The translations under genes were made by a program, and so were the position numbers. Source: Sporolactobacillus sp. THM7-4 (GTDB taxonomy: Bacteria; Bacillota; Bacilli; Bacillales; Sporolactobacillaceae). From it: 64,000 nucleotides of DNA. Under the pieces are notes generated by a model. It did no database searches and was not told the DNA's origin. It saw only the letters and a list, made by a program, of their open reading frames with translations. Location of the stretch: positions 1 to 64,000 of the forward strand of contig NZ_SEMD01000010.1 in assembly GCF_004153165.1 (NCBI RefSeq). The letters run 5' to 3'. Every line of letters begins with the position of its first letter. Positions within the stretch are counted from its first letter, which is position 1. Of the stretch, positions 9,037-18,028 are shown one piece after another.

Positions 9037-10005
9037 ATGCCGGAACCACTTGTTCAGGTAAAAAATTTAAAAAAATATTATCCTGCCCAATCAGGGATAC
9101 TCGGATTAAAGAAAGTTGCCGTCAAAGCGGTTGATGGAATCTCTTTTACCCTTAACAGGGGGGAGACGTTCGGACTGGTCGGCGAATCCGGCTGTGGAAA
9201 GTCAACAACCGGACGAATGCTTATGCATTTGACGGAGCCAACAGATGGCCAGATCATTTTTGAAGGGAAGGATCTGGCCAGTTTGAAAGGCGAAGAACTC
9301 AGAAGCGAGCGCAGACATTTTCAGATGATTTTTCAGGATCCCTATGCTTCACTTAGTCCACGCATGAGTGTACGGGCGATCATCGAGGAACCCCTGATCA
9401 TTCATGGGGTAAAAGACAAGAGTGAGCGAAGAGAGCGCGTCGATCGAATGATGGAGCTGGTCGGCCTGAACAGCGATCAGGCTGACCGTTATTCTTACGA
9501 GTTCAGCGGCGGGCAAAGGCAGCGTATCGGTATTGCCCGGGCTCTTGTCCTTAATCCTGATTTAATTATCGCGGATGAACCGGTTTCAGCTTTGGATGTC
9601 TCGATCCAGTCTCAGATTGTCAATCTGCTGCAAGATCTCCAGGATCAGCTCGGTCTGACCTATTTGTTCATCGCACATGATTTGAGTGTAATTGAGCATA
9701 TCAGCAATCGGATCGCTGTAATGTACCTTGGACGGATTATGGAACTGGCGGGCAAGAAAAGTTTATACGCTGAACCCCTGCATCCCTATACACAAGCCCT
9801 GATTTCAGCGATTCCTATACCTGATCCGCAGATTAAGAGGGAAAAGATAGTCCTTAAAGGCGACATTCCGAGTCCGGCCAATCCGCCGGCAGGCTGCCCC
9901 TTTCATACACGCTGCCCGAAGGCGATGGATATCTGCAGAACGGTCCGACCTGAAACCATAGAAAAGCAGCCAGGCCATTTTGTTGCCTGTCACTTGTACA
10001 ATTAA
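9037..10005 (+). CDS. dppF: Peptide ABC transporter ATPase, DppF type
   Basis: A 322-residue ATPase with GESGCGKST at residues 49-57, signature FSGGQRQR, Walker [13 protein letters not shown] and the C-terminal [14 protein letters not shown] motif. I chose the ATG at 9037 with AAAAGGAGGGGGCGAC directly upstream; the frame is open back to 8983, inside dppD, but without a ribosome binding site. It closes the five-gene transporter (one binding protein, two permeases, two ATPases). No clear terminator follows; a weak interrupted hairpin lies at about 10067-10100. Confidence 0.93.
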   Translation: MPEPLVQVKNLKKYYPAQSGILGLKKVAVKAVDGISFTLNRGETFGLVGESGCGKSTTGRMLMHLTEPTDGQIIFEGKDLASLKGEELRSERRHFQMIFQDPYASLSPRMSVRAIIEEPLIIHGVKDKSERRERVDRMMELVGLNSDQADRYSYEFSGGQRQRIGIARALVLNPDLIIADEPVSALDVSIQSQIVNLLQDLQDQLGLTYLFIAHDLSVIEHISNRIAVMYLGRIMELAGKKSLYAEPLHPYTQALISAIPIPDPQIKREKIVLKGDIPSPANPPAGCPFHTRCPKAMDICRTVRPETIEKQPGHFVACHLYN

Positions 10006-10154
10006 TGATCGGGTATCTTTTTTTGATCTCCGTCTATCATCACGACTTAAAACAGACAAATGAGCAGCAGGCCAAATGACTTCGGCAATTAAGGTCCTGC
10101 CTCGATGACTTTCTTTTTTAATCCCTGAATCAACAATGAACTGGTGGGGAATTC

Positions 10155-11108
10155 ATGAAACAATTAGTGATTATCGCAGTCAAAGACGCGACATTGAAGA
10201 AGTTCTCGAAACAGGTGCGGGATATTTTTGGAGATCTTCTTGATATTTCTGTTTGTAAATTAAAAGATATGAATCGTCAAGTCTTCACCCCGGGAAGTGT
10301 GGCACTTGTTTTCGGACAATATTATCAGTCCCTTGTTGCTTCTTTTTTTTCAGATGGCACAAGACCGAACGTCCTTGTTGCTAAGAAAATTGTCAATGCC
10401 GCGAGGCTAAGACCGATTCTCGCTTTACCTAGAGGGGAGAAACTTTTGGTGATTAATGATCATGAAGAAACGACCAGGGAGGCAACCAGACAACTGAACG
10501 AGATTTTTTTCGAGTATCGCTTTATTCCCTTTACTGCAAAAAAGCCTGTTCCAGCTGATATTCGCTATATTGTCACACCTGATGCTGAAGACTGTGTTCC
10601 GATCACAGGGAAAAAAGTGATTAATATTGGCGATCGTGTCCTATCGATCGAGACGATCATCGATATTTACAGGACTTTCAATCTGAAAACGGAAGGATCC
10701 ATTGAACAATTTACAACACGCTACATAAAATCACTGATTAAGATTGATGCGATGAATGATAAGCACTTAAAAGCGAAGCCGGGCTATGCAAGAGAGCTGT
10801 CGATCAATCATCTTATAAGCAAGATTGAGCAGCACGGTTTTCTGGACGAGAGTCTGGCGATGCTCGCAATCTATCTGGAAGGAAAGAAAAGAAACACTGC
10901 TTTCGGTCGGCTGAAAATGCAAAGACTGCTTGCGGAGCGGAATGTGTTCTGCTCTGAGCAGCAAGTCCGTATTCGTACGAAGATTCTGAGCGATCTGGGG
11001 CTGATCACCGTTCGCAAAGGGCGGGCAGGATCAACGATCTCAAGAAACGGAGAAGACTTCCTGAAGCATGTTTCCCTGCTTCGGAAAAATTGCAGAGACA
11101 CACCCTGA
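10155..11108 (+). CDS. Putative regulator with C-terminal winged helix, unknown N-terminal domain
   Basis: A 317-residue soluble protein I cannot place in a named family. Residues 1-150 alternate short beta strands and helices (LVIIAVKDATLKKF, VALVFGQYYQSLVASFF), faintly recalling the PrpR-type sensor domain. Residues from about 235 look like a winged helix of the RNase R/NrpR N-terminal type: GRLKMQRLLAERN, then SEQQVRIRTKILSDLGL, then KGRAGSTISRNGEDFL. No sigma-54 ATPase domain or PLP site is present. It directly follows the peptide transporter and is the likely local regulator of that operon. Both domain readings are inference. Confidence 0.6.
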   Translation: MKQLVIIAVKDATLKKFSKQVRDIFGDLLDISVCKLKDMNRQVFTPGSVALVFGQYYQSLVASFFSDGTRPNVLVAKKIVNAARLRPILALPRGEKLLVINDHEETTREATRQLNEIFFEYRFIPFTAKKPVPADIRYIVTPDAEDCVPITGKKVINIGDRVLSIETIIDIYRTFNLKTEGSIEQFTTRYIKSLIKIDAMNDKHLKAKPGYARELSINHLISKIEQHGFLDESLAMLAIYLEGKKRNTAFGRLKMQRLLAERNVFCSEQQVRIRTKILSDLGLITVRKGRAGSTISRNGEDFLKHVSLLRKNCRDTP

Positions 11109-11327
11109 AAGCACGAAAAAAAGTTTCTTTTTTTCTCTGCTAAGTACTGGACATCGGCTGACAATTGGTTAAAATATTCAAGTAGGAAAATCATCAGGCA
11201 GGTGAGTCATGAATAAGATAACAGTATAAGATACTGGAAAGTGTAGCACTATTTCTTTACCCGGAATTTTTAGCGTCAAAACGAAGTGTCTGATGTCGGT
11301 GACGGTCATTTATATTATGTCAATAAT

Positions 11328-11348
11328 AATGTATACTTGTATACCATT
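11328..11348. promoter_or_regulatory. Palindromic operator before the DUF1861 gene
   Basis: AATGTATAC and GTATACCATT flank a TT centre, giving overlapping TTGTATACCA-like sites of the kind bound by FadR-subfamily GntR regulators. It overlaps a possible -10 (TATACT, 11332-11337) and ends 25 nt before the start codon. No GntR protein of that type is in the window. Confidence 0.4.
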
Positions 11349-11372
11349 TATATTTATGGAGGGAATCTGGCG

Positions 11373-12311
11373 ATGGACGTTCCAAGAGACTCAGGAGCTC
11401 TCTTAGAAGCGGATGAGAAAAATAAACGGTCTGTCATTACTGTTGAAAAACTGAAGTTTATCGGCGTTAAGGAAAAGGATATTTACAATATCACCGCTCC
11501 TTTTTATGAAGAAGCAAGATCGGTGATTGCCGGTCGCGTAGAATCCAGGGAGAATGAAGAATCCTACGTTGCATTCTTTGAATATGTTGATGGTAATTGG
11601 CGGATCAGGGAAGATATGCCTACCTTTCCATTGCAGGATCCTTTCATTACTAAAATTGATGGGCAGCTGATTTTTGGTGGCGTTAAGGTTTTAAAAGGTC
11701 AATCGGGACAGGTGACCTGGCGTACGGTTTTGTACAGAGGCGAGAGCGTACGGTCGCTCGTTCCCTTTTTCGAAGGGCCGATCGGGATGAAGGACTTAAG
11801 GCTCGCCCAGCTGGAAAATGGAAAAGTTCTTGTGCTGACAAGGCCCCTGGGTCAAAAAGGCGGAAGAGGAAAGATCGGTTATCTCCTGCTTTCCTCTCTG
11901 GATGAACTCGATGTAAAGAAACTTGAAGAGGCTCCGCTGCTCGACGGCCAGTTTTCCGATGAAGAGTGGGGCGGCGCGAATGAAATTCATTTACTGAAAA
12001 ACGGGCATGTCGGTGTTCTCGGACACATTGCTCATTTTGATGAATACGGTCACCGTCATTATTATTCGATGATATTTACGCTCGATCCGCAGACAGGGAG
12101 TCACACACCGATTGAAGTCATTGCAAGACGGGAAAACTTTGTAGATGGTCCCGCCAAGCGCGAGGACCTGAAAGATATTGTCTTCAGTGGCGGGGCGATC
12201 CGGGTCGACTCCAAACTTGTCCTGTACGCAGGAACGAGTGATACAGAAGCTCAGAAAATGGTGCTTAATGATCCTTTTGAAAAATACGAGAAATTAGAGG
12301 CGGTTAATTAA
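11373..12311 (+). CDS. DUF1861 family protein (beta-propeller glycosidase-like)
   Basis: A 312-residue protein that resembles the DUF1861 family, whose fold is thought to relate to five-bladed beta-propeller glycoside enzymes; the activity is not established. It shows repeated beta-rich blocks: DIYNITAPFY, IAGRVESRENEESYVAFF, FPLQDPFITKIDGQLIFGG, LENGKVLVLTRPLGQKGGRGKIGY, and the C-terminal DIVFSGGAIRVDSKLVLYAGTSD. The ATG at 11373 has GGAGGG 10 nt upstream; the frame is open back to 11286 without a better site. It is monocistronic between a palindromic operator and a strong terminator. Function in carbohydrate or glycan use is inference. Confidence 0.7.
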   Translation: MDVPRDSGALLEADEKNKRSVITVEKLKFIGVKEKDIYNITAPFYEEARSVIAGRVESRENEESYVAFFEYVDGNWRIREDMPTFPLQDPFITKIDGQLIFGGVKVLKGQSGQVTWRTVLYRGESVRSLVPFFEGPIGMKDLRLAQLENGKVLVLTRPLGQKGGRGKIGYLLLSSLDELDVKKLEEAPLLDGQFSDEEWGGANEIHLLKNGHVGVLGHIAHFDEYGHRHYYSMIFTLDPQTGSHTPIEVIARRENFVDGPAKREDLKDIVFSGGAIRVDSKLVLYAGTSDTEAQKMVLNDPFEKYEKLEAVN

Positions 12312-12727
12312 CGGATCGATCAGTCAGACCCTCATTTGATTCCGCCTGATGATGTTGTATCTCTATTTGATAGTATCAAGAGCTACAGAAAATATACGAA
12401 GCAAGAATCGGCAAAGAGGATGAATTTTCTTCTAAGTGGGGAGAAGTTCATCCTTTTTTTGGTCAATCAGCGAGAATGATGAAAAAATGAATCAAGGATA
12501 CCGATACGAAAATCAGAATAGAATAAAGATCAACAGAGGCGGGTCAGATGGTTAGCTGATTTCAGGCAACAGGGTTATTTTGAAATTGGATGATGCCGAT
12601 TCTGATGCACATCGCAACAGGCGTTACGGATTAAGCAGCGTTTGGCCCAGCTTTCTGATAGAATAAATGGATGATCTTTCAAGACAAGAAAGCGCCTGAC
12701 ATAACAAACGAACAAGGGGATATTCAA
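12312..12727. other. Intergenic region
   Basis: Apart from the terminator at 12417 I see no gene. The reading frame of the DUF1861 gene stays open for about 55 codons past its stop, but there is no start codon and the terminator lies inside it, so I do not call it coding. Confidence 0.4.
12417..12461 (+). terminator. Rho-independent terminator
   Basis: AGGATGAA (12417-12424) pairs with TTCATCCT (12447-12454), the stem continues inward with T-A and T-G pairs, and a run of seven T follows. Confidence 0.85.
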
Positions 12728-13630
12728 ATGAAGCATGCGCCAAAAAATATTATTGCCACCTTTTCTATTGTCGGCTATGATCCGGAGGCACAGGAGTGGG
12801 GCATTGCGGTTCAATCCAAATTCCTGGGTGTAGGGGCACTGGTTCCTTATGCCAGGGCGGGAGCCGGAGCTGTGGCTACCCAGTCGCTGGCTAATACGTC
12901 ATACGGTCCGCGGGGGCTGGAACTCATGGAATCCGGACTATCAGCGGAAGAAGCGCTGGAGCAGTTAATTAAGGGAGACGCGGATCGCGAACAAAGACAG
13001 GTCGGACTCGTCGACAAACAGGGACGTTCGGCTTCATTTACGGGAAAGGACTGCTATGAATGGGCAGGCGGGGTGACTGGCCCAAACTATGCGGCTCAGG
13101 GCAACATCCTTGTCGGGCGGGAAACCGTAGAGACGATGGGATCCGTATTTGAAAAGTCGGAAGGTTCTCTTGCCGAACGGCTGCTGAAGGCGCTTGATGC
13201 AGGCCAGCAGGCAGGCGGCGACCGAAGAGGCAGGCAGTCAGCGGCTCTGCTGGTCGTTAGAGATAAGGGAGGTTACGGTGGATATAATGACCGGGCGATA
13301 GACCTTCGCGTCGATGATCACCCGTCTCCGATCAAAGAATTGATTCGGATTTACGGCCTGCAGCAGCTTTACTTTTCCCCTTCCAAACCGGAAGATGTTG
13401 TTACCATCGACAACCTGTTAAAAGGACAACTGACCAGTTTTATGAAAAAACTTGGCTACATAAACAGTGAAGCTGATCAGGAGGGCGCGCGATTGAGTGA
13501 TGAAGCTTTTTACAAAGCGCTGACGACCTTTCTTCATACGGAAAACTTCGAAGAACGTGAGCAGGAACTGGGGAAAATAGACCTTGCTGTCGTCCGGTTC
13601 ATGAAGGAGAAGGCGGAGCAAGTGAGATAA
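12728..13630 (+). CDS. DUF1028 family protein (Ntn-hydrolase-like)
   Basis: A 300-residue protein of the DUF1028 family, which has an Ntn-hydrolase-like core of unproved activity. The core is recognisable in ATFSIVGYDPEAQEWGIAVQSKF, VGALVPYARAGAGAVATQSLAN, YGPRGLELM and DRRGRQSAALLVV. The C-terminal third (from about residue 200) carries a putative peptidoglycan-binding-like extension found in longer members. The ATG at 12728 has ACAAGGGGATATTCA upstream; an earlier open stretch from 12671 lacks a good site. Members often sit beside peptide or amino-acid catabolic genes, as here. Substrate unknown. Confidence 0.8.
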   Translation: MKHAPKNIIATFSIVGYDPEAQEWGIAVQSKFLGVGALVPYARAGAGAVATQSLANTSYGPRGLELMESGLSAEEALEQLIKGDADREQRQVGLVDKQGRSASFTGKDCYEWAGGVTGPNYAAQGNILVGRETVETMGSVFEKSEGSLAERLLKALDAGQQAGGDRRGRQSAALLVVRDKGGYGGYNDRAIDLRVDDHPSPIKELIRIYGLQQLYFSPSKPEDVVTIDNLLKGQLTSFMKKLGYINSEADQEGARLSDEAFYKALTTFLHTENFEEREQELGKIDLAVVRFMKEKAEQVR

Positions 13631-13868
13631 AAAATAAAACAGGTCAGACGAGTTTTATCTGTATGTTCTAAAAAACGCCATGAAAGATATCCTGCTCCTG
13701 AGATGGATCATGCAATCTTCCAAATAGTGGGTTTTTCTTTGCCAGTTAATCCAATTGCCAGGTGGTTGTAGCCAAACATCGAAAATCAGATGCCAAAACG
13801 CCTGGGAGATCTGCTGTATATGAAAGAAAGTTCCGTAAGATAAATTATTCATGCCCCGCTGAAAACTA

Positions 13869-13915
13869 AAAACGGTTCATCCGTTCGAAGAGTATACGGA
13901 CGGATGAACCGTTTT
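13869..13915. terminator. Bidirectional terminator
   Basis: A perfect 16-bp stem (13869-13884 with 13900-13915) has AAAA on one side and TTTT on the other, placed between convergent genes. The remainder of 13631-13942 shows no gene. Confidence 0.9.
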
Positions 13916-13942
13916 AGCAGTTTTATTTCCCGGAAAACTCTT

Positions 13943-15352
13943 TTATGCTGTTTGCGAACGCTCCAATTCTTTTCTCAGCAGGCTGCGCTTTCTACCATAA
14001 AGAAAATACATAACGATACCGAGGATAAACCAGATGGCAAATCTCAGAATCGTTACTCCCGGAAGTCCGGTAATGAGATAGCCGCAGAAGAGGACGGAAA
14101 GGATCGGAACAACCGGAACGAATGGCGTTTTAAAGGGCCGTTTCAGCTCGGGCTTTTTATATCTCAGAACAAGGACCCCGATCGATACAATTATAAATGC
14201 CGCCAGGGTGCCGATGTTGGCCAGTTCAGCCACAATACCGATTGGCAGGAATCCGGATCCTATTGATGTAATGATCGCAAATATAAGGGTAGCAGTGACC
14301 GGAACACGGGTTTTTTCACTTAATTTGCTCATAGCCTGAGGAAGAAGACCATCTCGAGAGATGGCGAAAAATACGCGAGTCATTCCATAAAAACCGACCA
14401 GCAGCACAGATGTGATGCCGCAGATCGCTCCGACTGAAACAAGTGCGGCTCCCCAGTTATAACCAATTTGTTCAAGAGCGAAGGCAACGGGAGCGGAAGT
14501 CTTTGCAAAGGCCGTGTACTTGACGATACCGGTCAGCAGGCCTGATACGGCTATATACAATACTGTACAAATTAATAGTGTTGCCAAAATACCGATCGGT
14601 AGATTTTTTTGCGGGTTTCTGACTTCTTCTGCCGCTGTTGAAACAGCATCAAATCCGAGATAAGCGAAGAAAATGACTGCCGCACCGGCTACCACACCAT
14701 GAAAACCAAACGGCATGAACGGGTGCCATAAAACAGGCTTGACATGTCCGACAGCAAGAAAAATAAATAACAGGATCACAGCAAGTTTGATTAAAACGAT
14801 AATCCCGTTGATTCGTGAAGTTTGTTTCACACCCGCAATAAGTAAAAGAGAGATCGCCCAGATAATAATCATGGACGGCAAATTCACAATCCCGCCGTCC
14901 ATAGGCGCAAGTGTCAAAGCTTTCGGCAAGTGGATACCGATATTATTGAGCAATGAAACGGCGTATCCTGACCAACCGATGGCAACAGCACTGCTTGAGA
15001 CCACATATTCCAGTAAAAGGTCCCAGCCGATAATCCACGCCCAGATTTCTCCCAGCGCCGCGTAGCTGTATGTATATGCACTACCGGCGACGGGAACAAC
15101 CGATGAGAACTCGGCGTAGCACAATGCAGCGAACAGACAGGTGATCCCGGATAAAATAAATGACAGGATAAGAGCTGGTCCTGAAAAATTAGCTGCTGCG
15201 ACTCCAGTGAGAACAAAAATACCTGTTCCGACAACTGCACCAATCCCGAGAAGAGTCAGATCAAGGGGACCCAGCACTTTTTTTAGACCGTGGTCTCCCT
15301 GTGTTTCCGCAATCAGACTGCTAATCGGTTTCGTCATAAATATTTCCTTCAC
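13943..15352 (-). CDS. APC family amino acid permease (cationic amino acid transporter-like)
   Basis: A 469-residue integral membrane protein with about twelve hydrophobic segments. The APC N-terminal signature LGIGAVVGTGIFVLTGVAA forms the broken first helix that binds the amino group of the substrate, and GFDAVSTAAEEVRNPQKNLP is the conserved cytoplasmic motif after helix 6. It resembles YfnA/CAT-type importers. GGGAGG lies 8 nt before a GTG at 15352; an ATG five codons later (15337) with AAGGAA upstream is an alternative. It is monocistronic and ends in a bidirectional terminator. Substrate not predictable. Confidence 0.88.
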   Translation of the reverse strand: MKEIFMTKPISSLIAETQGDHGLKKVLGPLDLTLLGIGAVVGTGIFVLTGVAAANFSGPALILSFILSGITCLFAALCYAEFSSVVPVAGSAYTYSYAALGEIWAWIIGWDLLLEYVVSSSAVAIGWSGYAVSLLNNIGIHLPKALTLAPMDGGIVNLPSMIIIWAISLLLIAGVKQTSRINGIIVLIKLAVILLFIFLAVGHVKPVLWHPFMPFGFHGVVAGAAVIFFAYLGFDAVSTAAEEVRNPQKNLPIGILATLLICTVLYIAVSGLLTGIVKYTAFAKTSAPVAFALEQIGYNWGAALVSVGAICGITSVLLVGFYGMTRVFFAISRDGLLPQAMSKLSEKTRVPVTATLIFAIITSIGSGFLPIGIVAELANIGTLAAFIIVSIGVLVLRYKKPELKRPFKTPFVPVVPILSVLFCGYLITGLPGVTILRFAIWFILGIVMYFLYGRKRSLLRKELERSQTA

Positions 15353-15562
15353 ATAATCAGCCTCCCATTGAAAAATCATATTTTAAAGAACATTATAGAG
15401 TTATTAGAAAAAAATGCAATATTATAAAAATATTATTTTATAAAAAAATTAATATTTTGTGACGAATCTGACTATGGGAGCCGGAGTAACAGAAAACTCG
15501 ATGGTAATAAAGCGGTGAAATAAAGCAAACCAGCGTCAAATCTGTTCCTGTATTAAAAACTA

Positions 15563-15605
15563 TTGATTAAAATTTTCGCAAACTTTATACTAGATATAAA
15601 GTTTG
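15563..15605 (+). promoter_or_regulatory. Promoter and palindromic operator of the MerR gene
   Basis: TTGATT (15563-15568), 17-nt spacer, TATACT (15586-15591). A perfect dyad covers the -10: CAAACTTTATA (15579-15589), 5-nt centre, TATAAAGTTTG (15595-15605). It is probably the autoregulatory site. Confidence 0.65.
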
Positions 15606-15649
15606 TGCAATGAAAAACCAGCTGTTTGCTCGGAGGGGAGGAATGAGTA

Positions 15650-16456
15650 TTGAAGGGACTTTATTCGATCGGAGAAACAGCCAAATTAATGGGAATTTCG
15701 GTCCAGACACTTCGATACTACAGCAAAATCAGACTTTTACAACCACGGCACGTTAATCCTGAAACCGGGTACCGCTATTATTCGGTAGACCAATTCCACT
15801 ATATTGACAGGATTAAATATCTGCAAAATTTCGGCCTCTCGCTGGCAGAAATTGATACGATTCTCACTGATGGAAGTATCGATATTCTGCTCCCCTTTCT
15901 TGAAAAACAAAAACACGAATATATTCAAAAACTGAAAAGAGATCAGGAAACGTTAGACGACATCCAATGGTACATTGATTATTTCAAATATATCGGGCAC
16001 GACAGCTTTCCGGATGTACCATATAAGTTATTTCTTGAAAAAAGATATATGGTTGCCGTCCCCTGTCTTCCGGACGAAGCGCCGGCAGATTATTATATAA
16101 GGCTGAACAAAGTAAAAAACAGCAAGTCCTTTAAAACGTTAAAGTACAAACGGCAATTTTCTTTTATTTTAGATTTTCATAATTTGATGAATAAGCAGCT
16201 CAGGCCCAATTATCTGGGCACCTTCCTGAAAGGGTCGCCCAGGATTCAATCGGAATATATATTAGAAATACCAGGAGGTGAGTATCTGTGTTTTCGGGGT
16301 CGGATTCTGACGGATCAGTGGAATCCGGCCATTGCTTCGGAGTTCTTCAGAAACGGTTCAAAACCGGCGTTGGTGCTGGCTAACGAATACGAGGACAATC
16401 TTGTGGAATATTCGCACTGCATGTACGAGGTGCAGATTCTTGTTCCAAATGATTGA
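15650..16456 (+). CDS. MerR family transcriptional regulator (BmrR-like)
   Basis: A 268-residue DNA-binding activator. The MerR winged helix occupies residues 1-70 (YSIGETAKLMGISVQTLRYYSKIRLLQP, then GYRYYSVDQF), followed by a coiled-coil dimer helix (about 80-115) and a C-terminal domain of about 150 residues that, in BmrR relatives, binds drugs. It starts at TTG behind GGAGGGGAGGAATGAGTA; the nearby ATG at 15642 is in another frame. A perfect palindrome in its own promoter and a 19-bp-spaced promoter before the next gene both fit MerR control. The target is probably the downstream efflux pump. Confidence 0.88.
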   Translation: MKGLYSIGETAKLMGISVQTLRYYSKIRLLQPRHVNPETGYRYYSVDQFHYIDRIKYLQNFGLSLAEIDTILTDGSIDILLPFLEKQKHEYIQKLKRDQETLDDIQWYIDYFKYIGHDSFPDVPYKLFLEKRYMVAVPCLPDEAPADYYIRLNKVKNSKSFKTLKYKRQFSFILDFHNLMNKQLRPNYLGTFLKGSPRIQSEYILEIPGGEYLCFRGRILTDQWNPAIASEFFRNGSKPALVLANEYEDNLVEYSHCMYEVQILVPND

Positions 16457-16578
16457 AAAAGAGGGAACAGGCAGGAACAAAGCTGAACCCGATATTCAGG
16501 TTAGTCAAAGGATGCGGCGAGGCGGCTGAACGCTTTCATTTCCGGGCCTGGACCACAAAATTCATGTGTCAGGGGGAG

Positions 16579-16609
16579 TTGACCCTATAGTAATAACAGA
16601 GTTTATATT
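16579..16609 (+). promoter_or_regulatory. MerR-type promoter of the MFS gene
   Basis: TTGACC (16579-16584) and TATATT (16604-16609) are separated by 19 nt, the over-long spacer typical of MerR-activated promoters. The half-site GACCCTATAGT begins at the -35 element. Confidence 0.65.
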
Positions 16610-16702
16610 TTATTCATAAAAGATTGAATCAGGAGCAGTACCGGACTGAATGAATATGAAGATACCGTACAGCCAGGCTCACTCCGGAAAGGATCAGGAT
16701 TG

Positions 16703-17890
16703 ATGACGAGAAAGTCTTTTTATCTGCTGGCGTTTATCATGTTTCTAACGATGACAGGGTACGGCATCGTTTTTCCGGCACTACCCTTTTTGGCAGACAA
16801 GCTGAGCCTTAATTCTTTTCAAATGGGCAGTCTGATCACAGGCTGGGCATTTTCTCAGTTTCTGGTTGTTCCATTATGGGGAATGCTGATTGATCGGATT
16901 GGGAGAAAGCCGGTTTTAGTGTTTGGGCTCTTCGGATTCGGCGTCGCTTTTCTGCTTTTAGTTTTTGCTCAAAGCTATTTTCAGCTTCTTACAATCCGGA
17001 TTATTGGAGCGATTGTATCGACAGGTACGCAGCCGGCTGTGTTTGCAATGATTGCCGATGTTTATCAGAAAGAGAGCCGGGCACCCGTCATAGCCAGGAT
17101 GACGGCAGCGAATACGCTCGGTTTTCTCTGCGGACCTGTTGTCGGCAGCCTGCTTTCTCCGCTTGGTATCAATGTTCCTTTTATCGCGGCGTCGCTGTTC
17201 AGTTTTGTCACGATACCCTTTGCTCTCGTTTATCTGAAAGAGCCCGATAAGAAAGCTGTCCTCCGACATGTACAGGAAAAAGGATCGGTCATGAAATTTC
17301 CCGGCATTCTTTTTGAACCGGCTTATCGGGATCTGTTTTTTATTACGCTTGGGCTGGCCGTGTCGGCATCCGGTTTTTTCTCGATGCTCGGGTATTTGAT
17401 GATAAAAAAGTTCGGCTCTCAGGCAAGCGTGACCGGCTTCGCTTTCAGCACCCAGTCACTGGCAACGGTTGTTTTTCAGGTTTTTCTGATGGGCATGATC
17501 TATAAAAAAATGCGCGAACTGAACATCGCGAAAACAGGGCTTATCGTTGAGGGACTGGGCTATGCGGCGGTCGCTTTCTCCGGAACCGTCTGGATGGTTT
17601 TCCTCGGCTGCGCCTTAATCGGCACCGGTCAGGCTTTCTCCCGTCCCACATTGGTGTCTTTGCTTTCAAGAAATGAATCCGCCGGGCAAGGGATGGTGAT
17701 GGGATTGCAGCAGTCGATGGACAGCCTGGGAAGAAGCATTGGTCCATTGCTGTCCGGATGGTTATTCTTATTTTCGGTCACGGCTCCTTTTGCAGGATCG
17801 CTGTCTATTTGCCTTCTGTTACTTTTGCTTCTTGCAGCCCATCAGAGGCATCTGCTGCTGGACAGACAAAGAAGTGCAGCAGCAAGATAA
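16703..17890 (+). CDS. MFS multidrug efflux transporter (DHA1 type)
   Basis: A 395-residue, 12-helix proton-driven exporter of the Bmr/NorA group. Visible are the first helix (FYLLAFIMFLTMTGYGIVFPALPF), motif A in the 2-3 loop (GMLIDRIGRKPVLVFG), and the drug-antiporter motif C region in helix 5 (ANTLGFLCGPVVGSLLSPLG). ATG 16703 is preceded by an in-frame TTG and by GGAAAGGATCAGG. It lies behind the MerR gene and its own MerR-type promoter, matching bmrR/bmr-like drug-inducible systems. Substrates unknown. Confidence 0.88.
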   Translation: MTRKSFYLLAFIMFLTMTGYGIVFPALPFLADKLSLNSFQMGSLITGWAFSQFLVVPLWGMLIDRIGRKPVLVFGLFGFGVAFLLLVFAQSYFQLLTIRIIGAIVSTGTQPAVFAMIADVYQKESRAPVIARMTAANTLGFLCGPVVGSLLSPLGINVPFIAASLFSFVTIPFALVYLKEPDKKAVLRHVQEKGSVMKFPGILFEPAYRDLFFITLGLAVSASGFFSMLGYLMIKKFGSQASVTGFAFSTQSLATVVFQVFLMGMIYKKMRELNIAKTGLIVEGLGYAAVAFSGTVWMVFLGCALIGTGQAFSRPTLVSLLSRNESAGQGMVMGLQQSMDSLGRSIGPLLSGWLFLFSVTAPFAGSLSICLLLLLLLAAHQRHLLLDRQRSAAAR

Positions 17891-18028
17891 CCCGTTCCCA
17901 GGGGTATGTAAAGATCGGCAATACTGGCATATTCATTGTCTCAATGTCTGCTTTACAAAGGGTCAGAGGGTTCAAAAAGGCATCAAATTTTTCGAAAAAA
18001 TATAATTTACTAAATTGGAGGGTTCTGG

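Noticed and set aside
8282-9049. 255-codon frame on the minus strand inside dppD
   Set aside because: It is a shadow of a certain ATPase gene, has no ribosome binding site and a non-protein-like composition.
12313-12480. Open frame continuing after the DUF1861 stop
   Set aside because: No start codon, and a strong terminator lies inside it.
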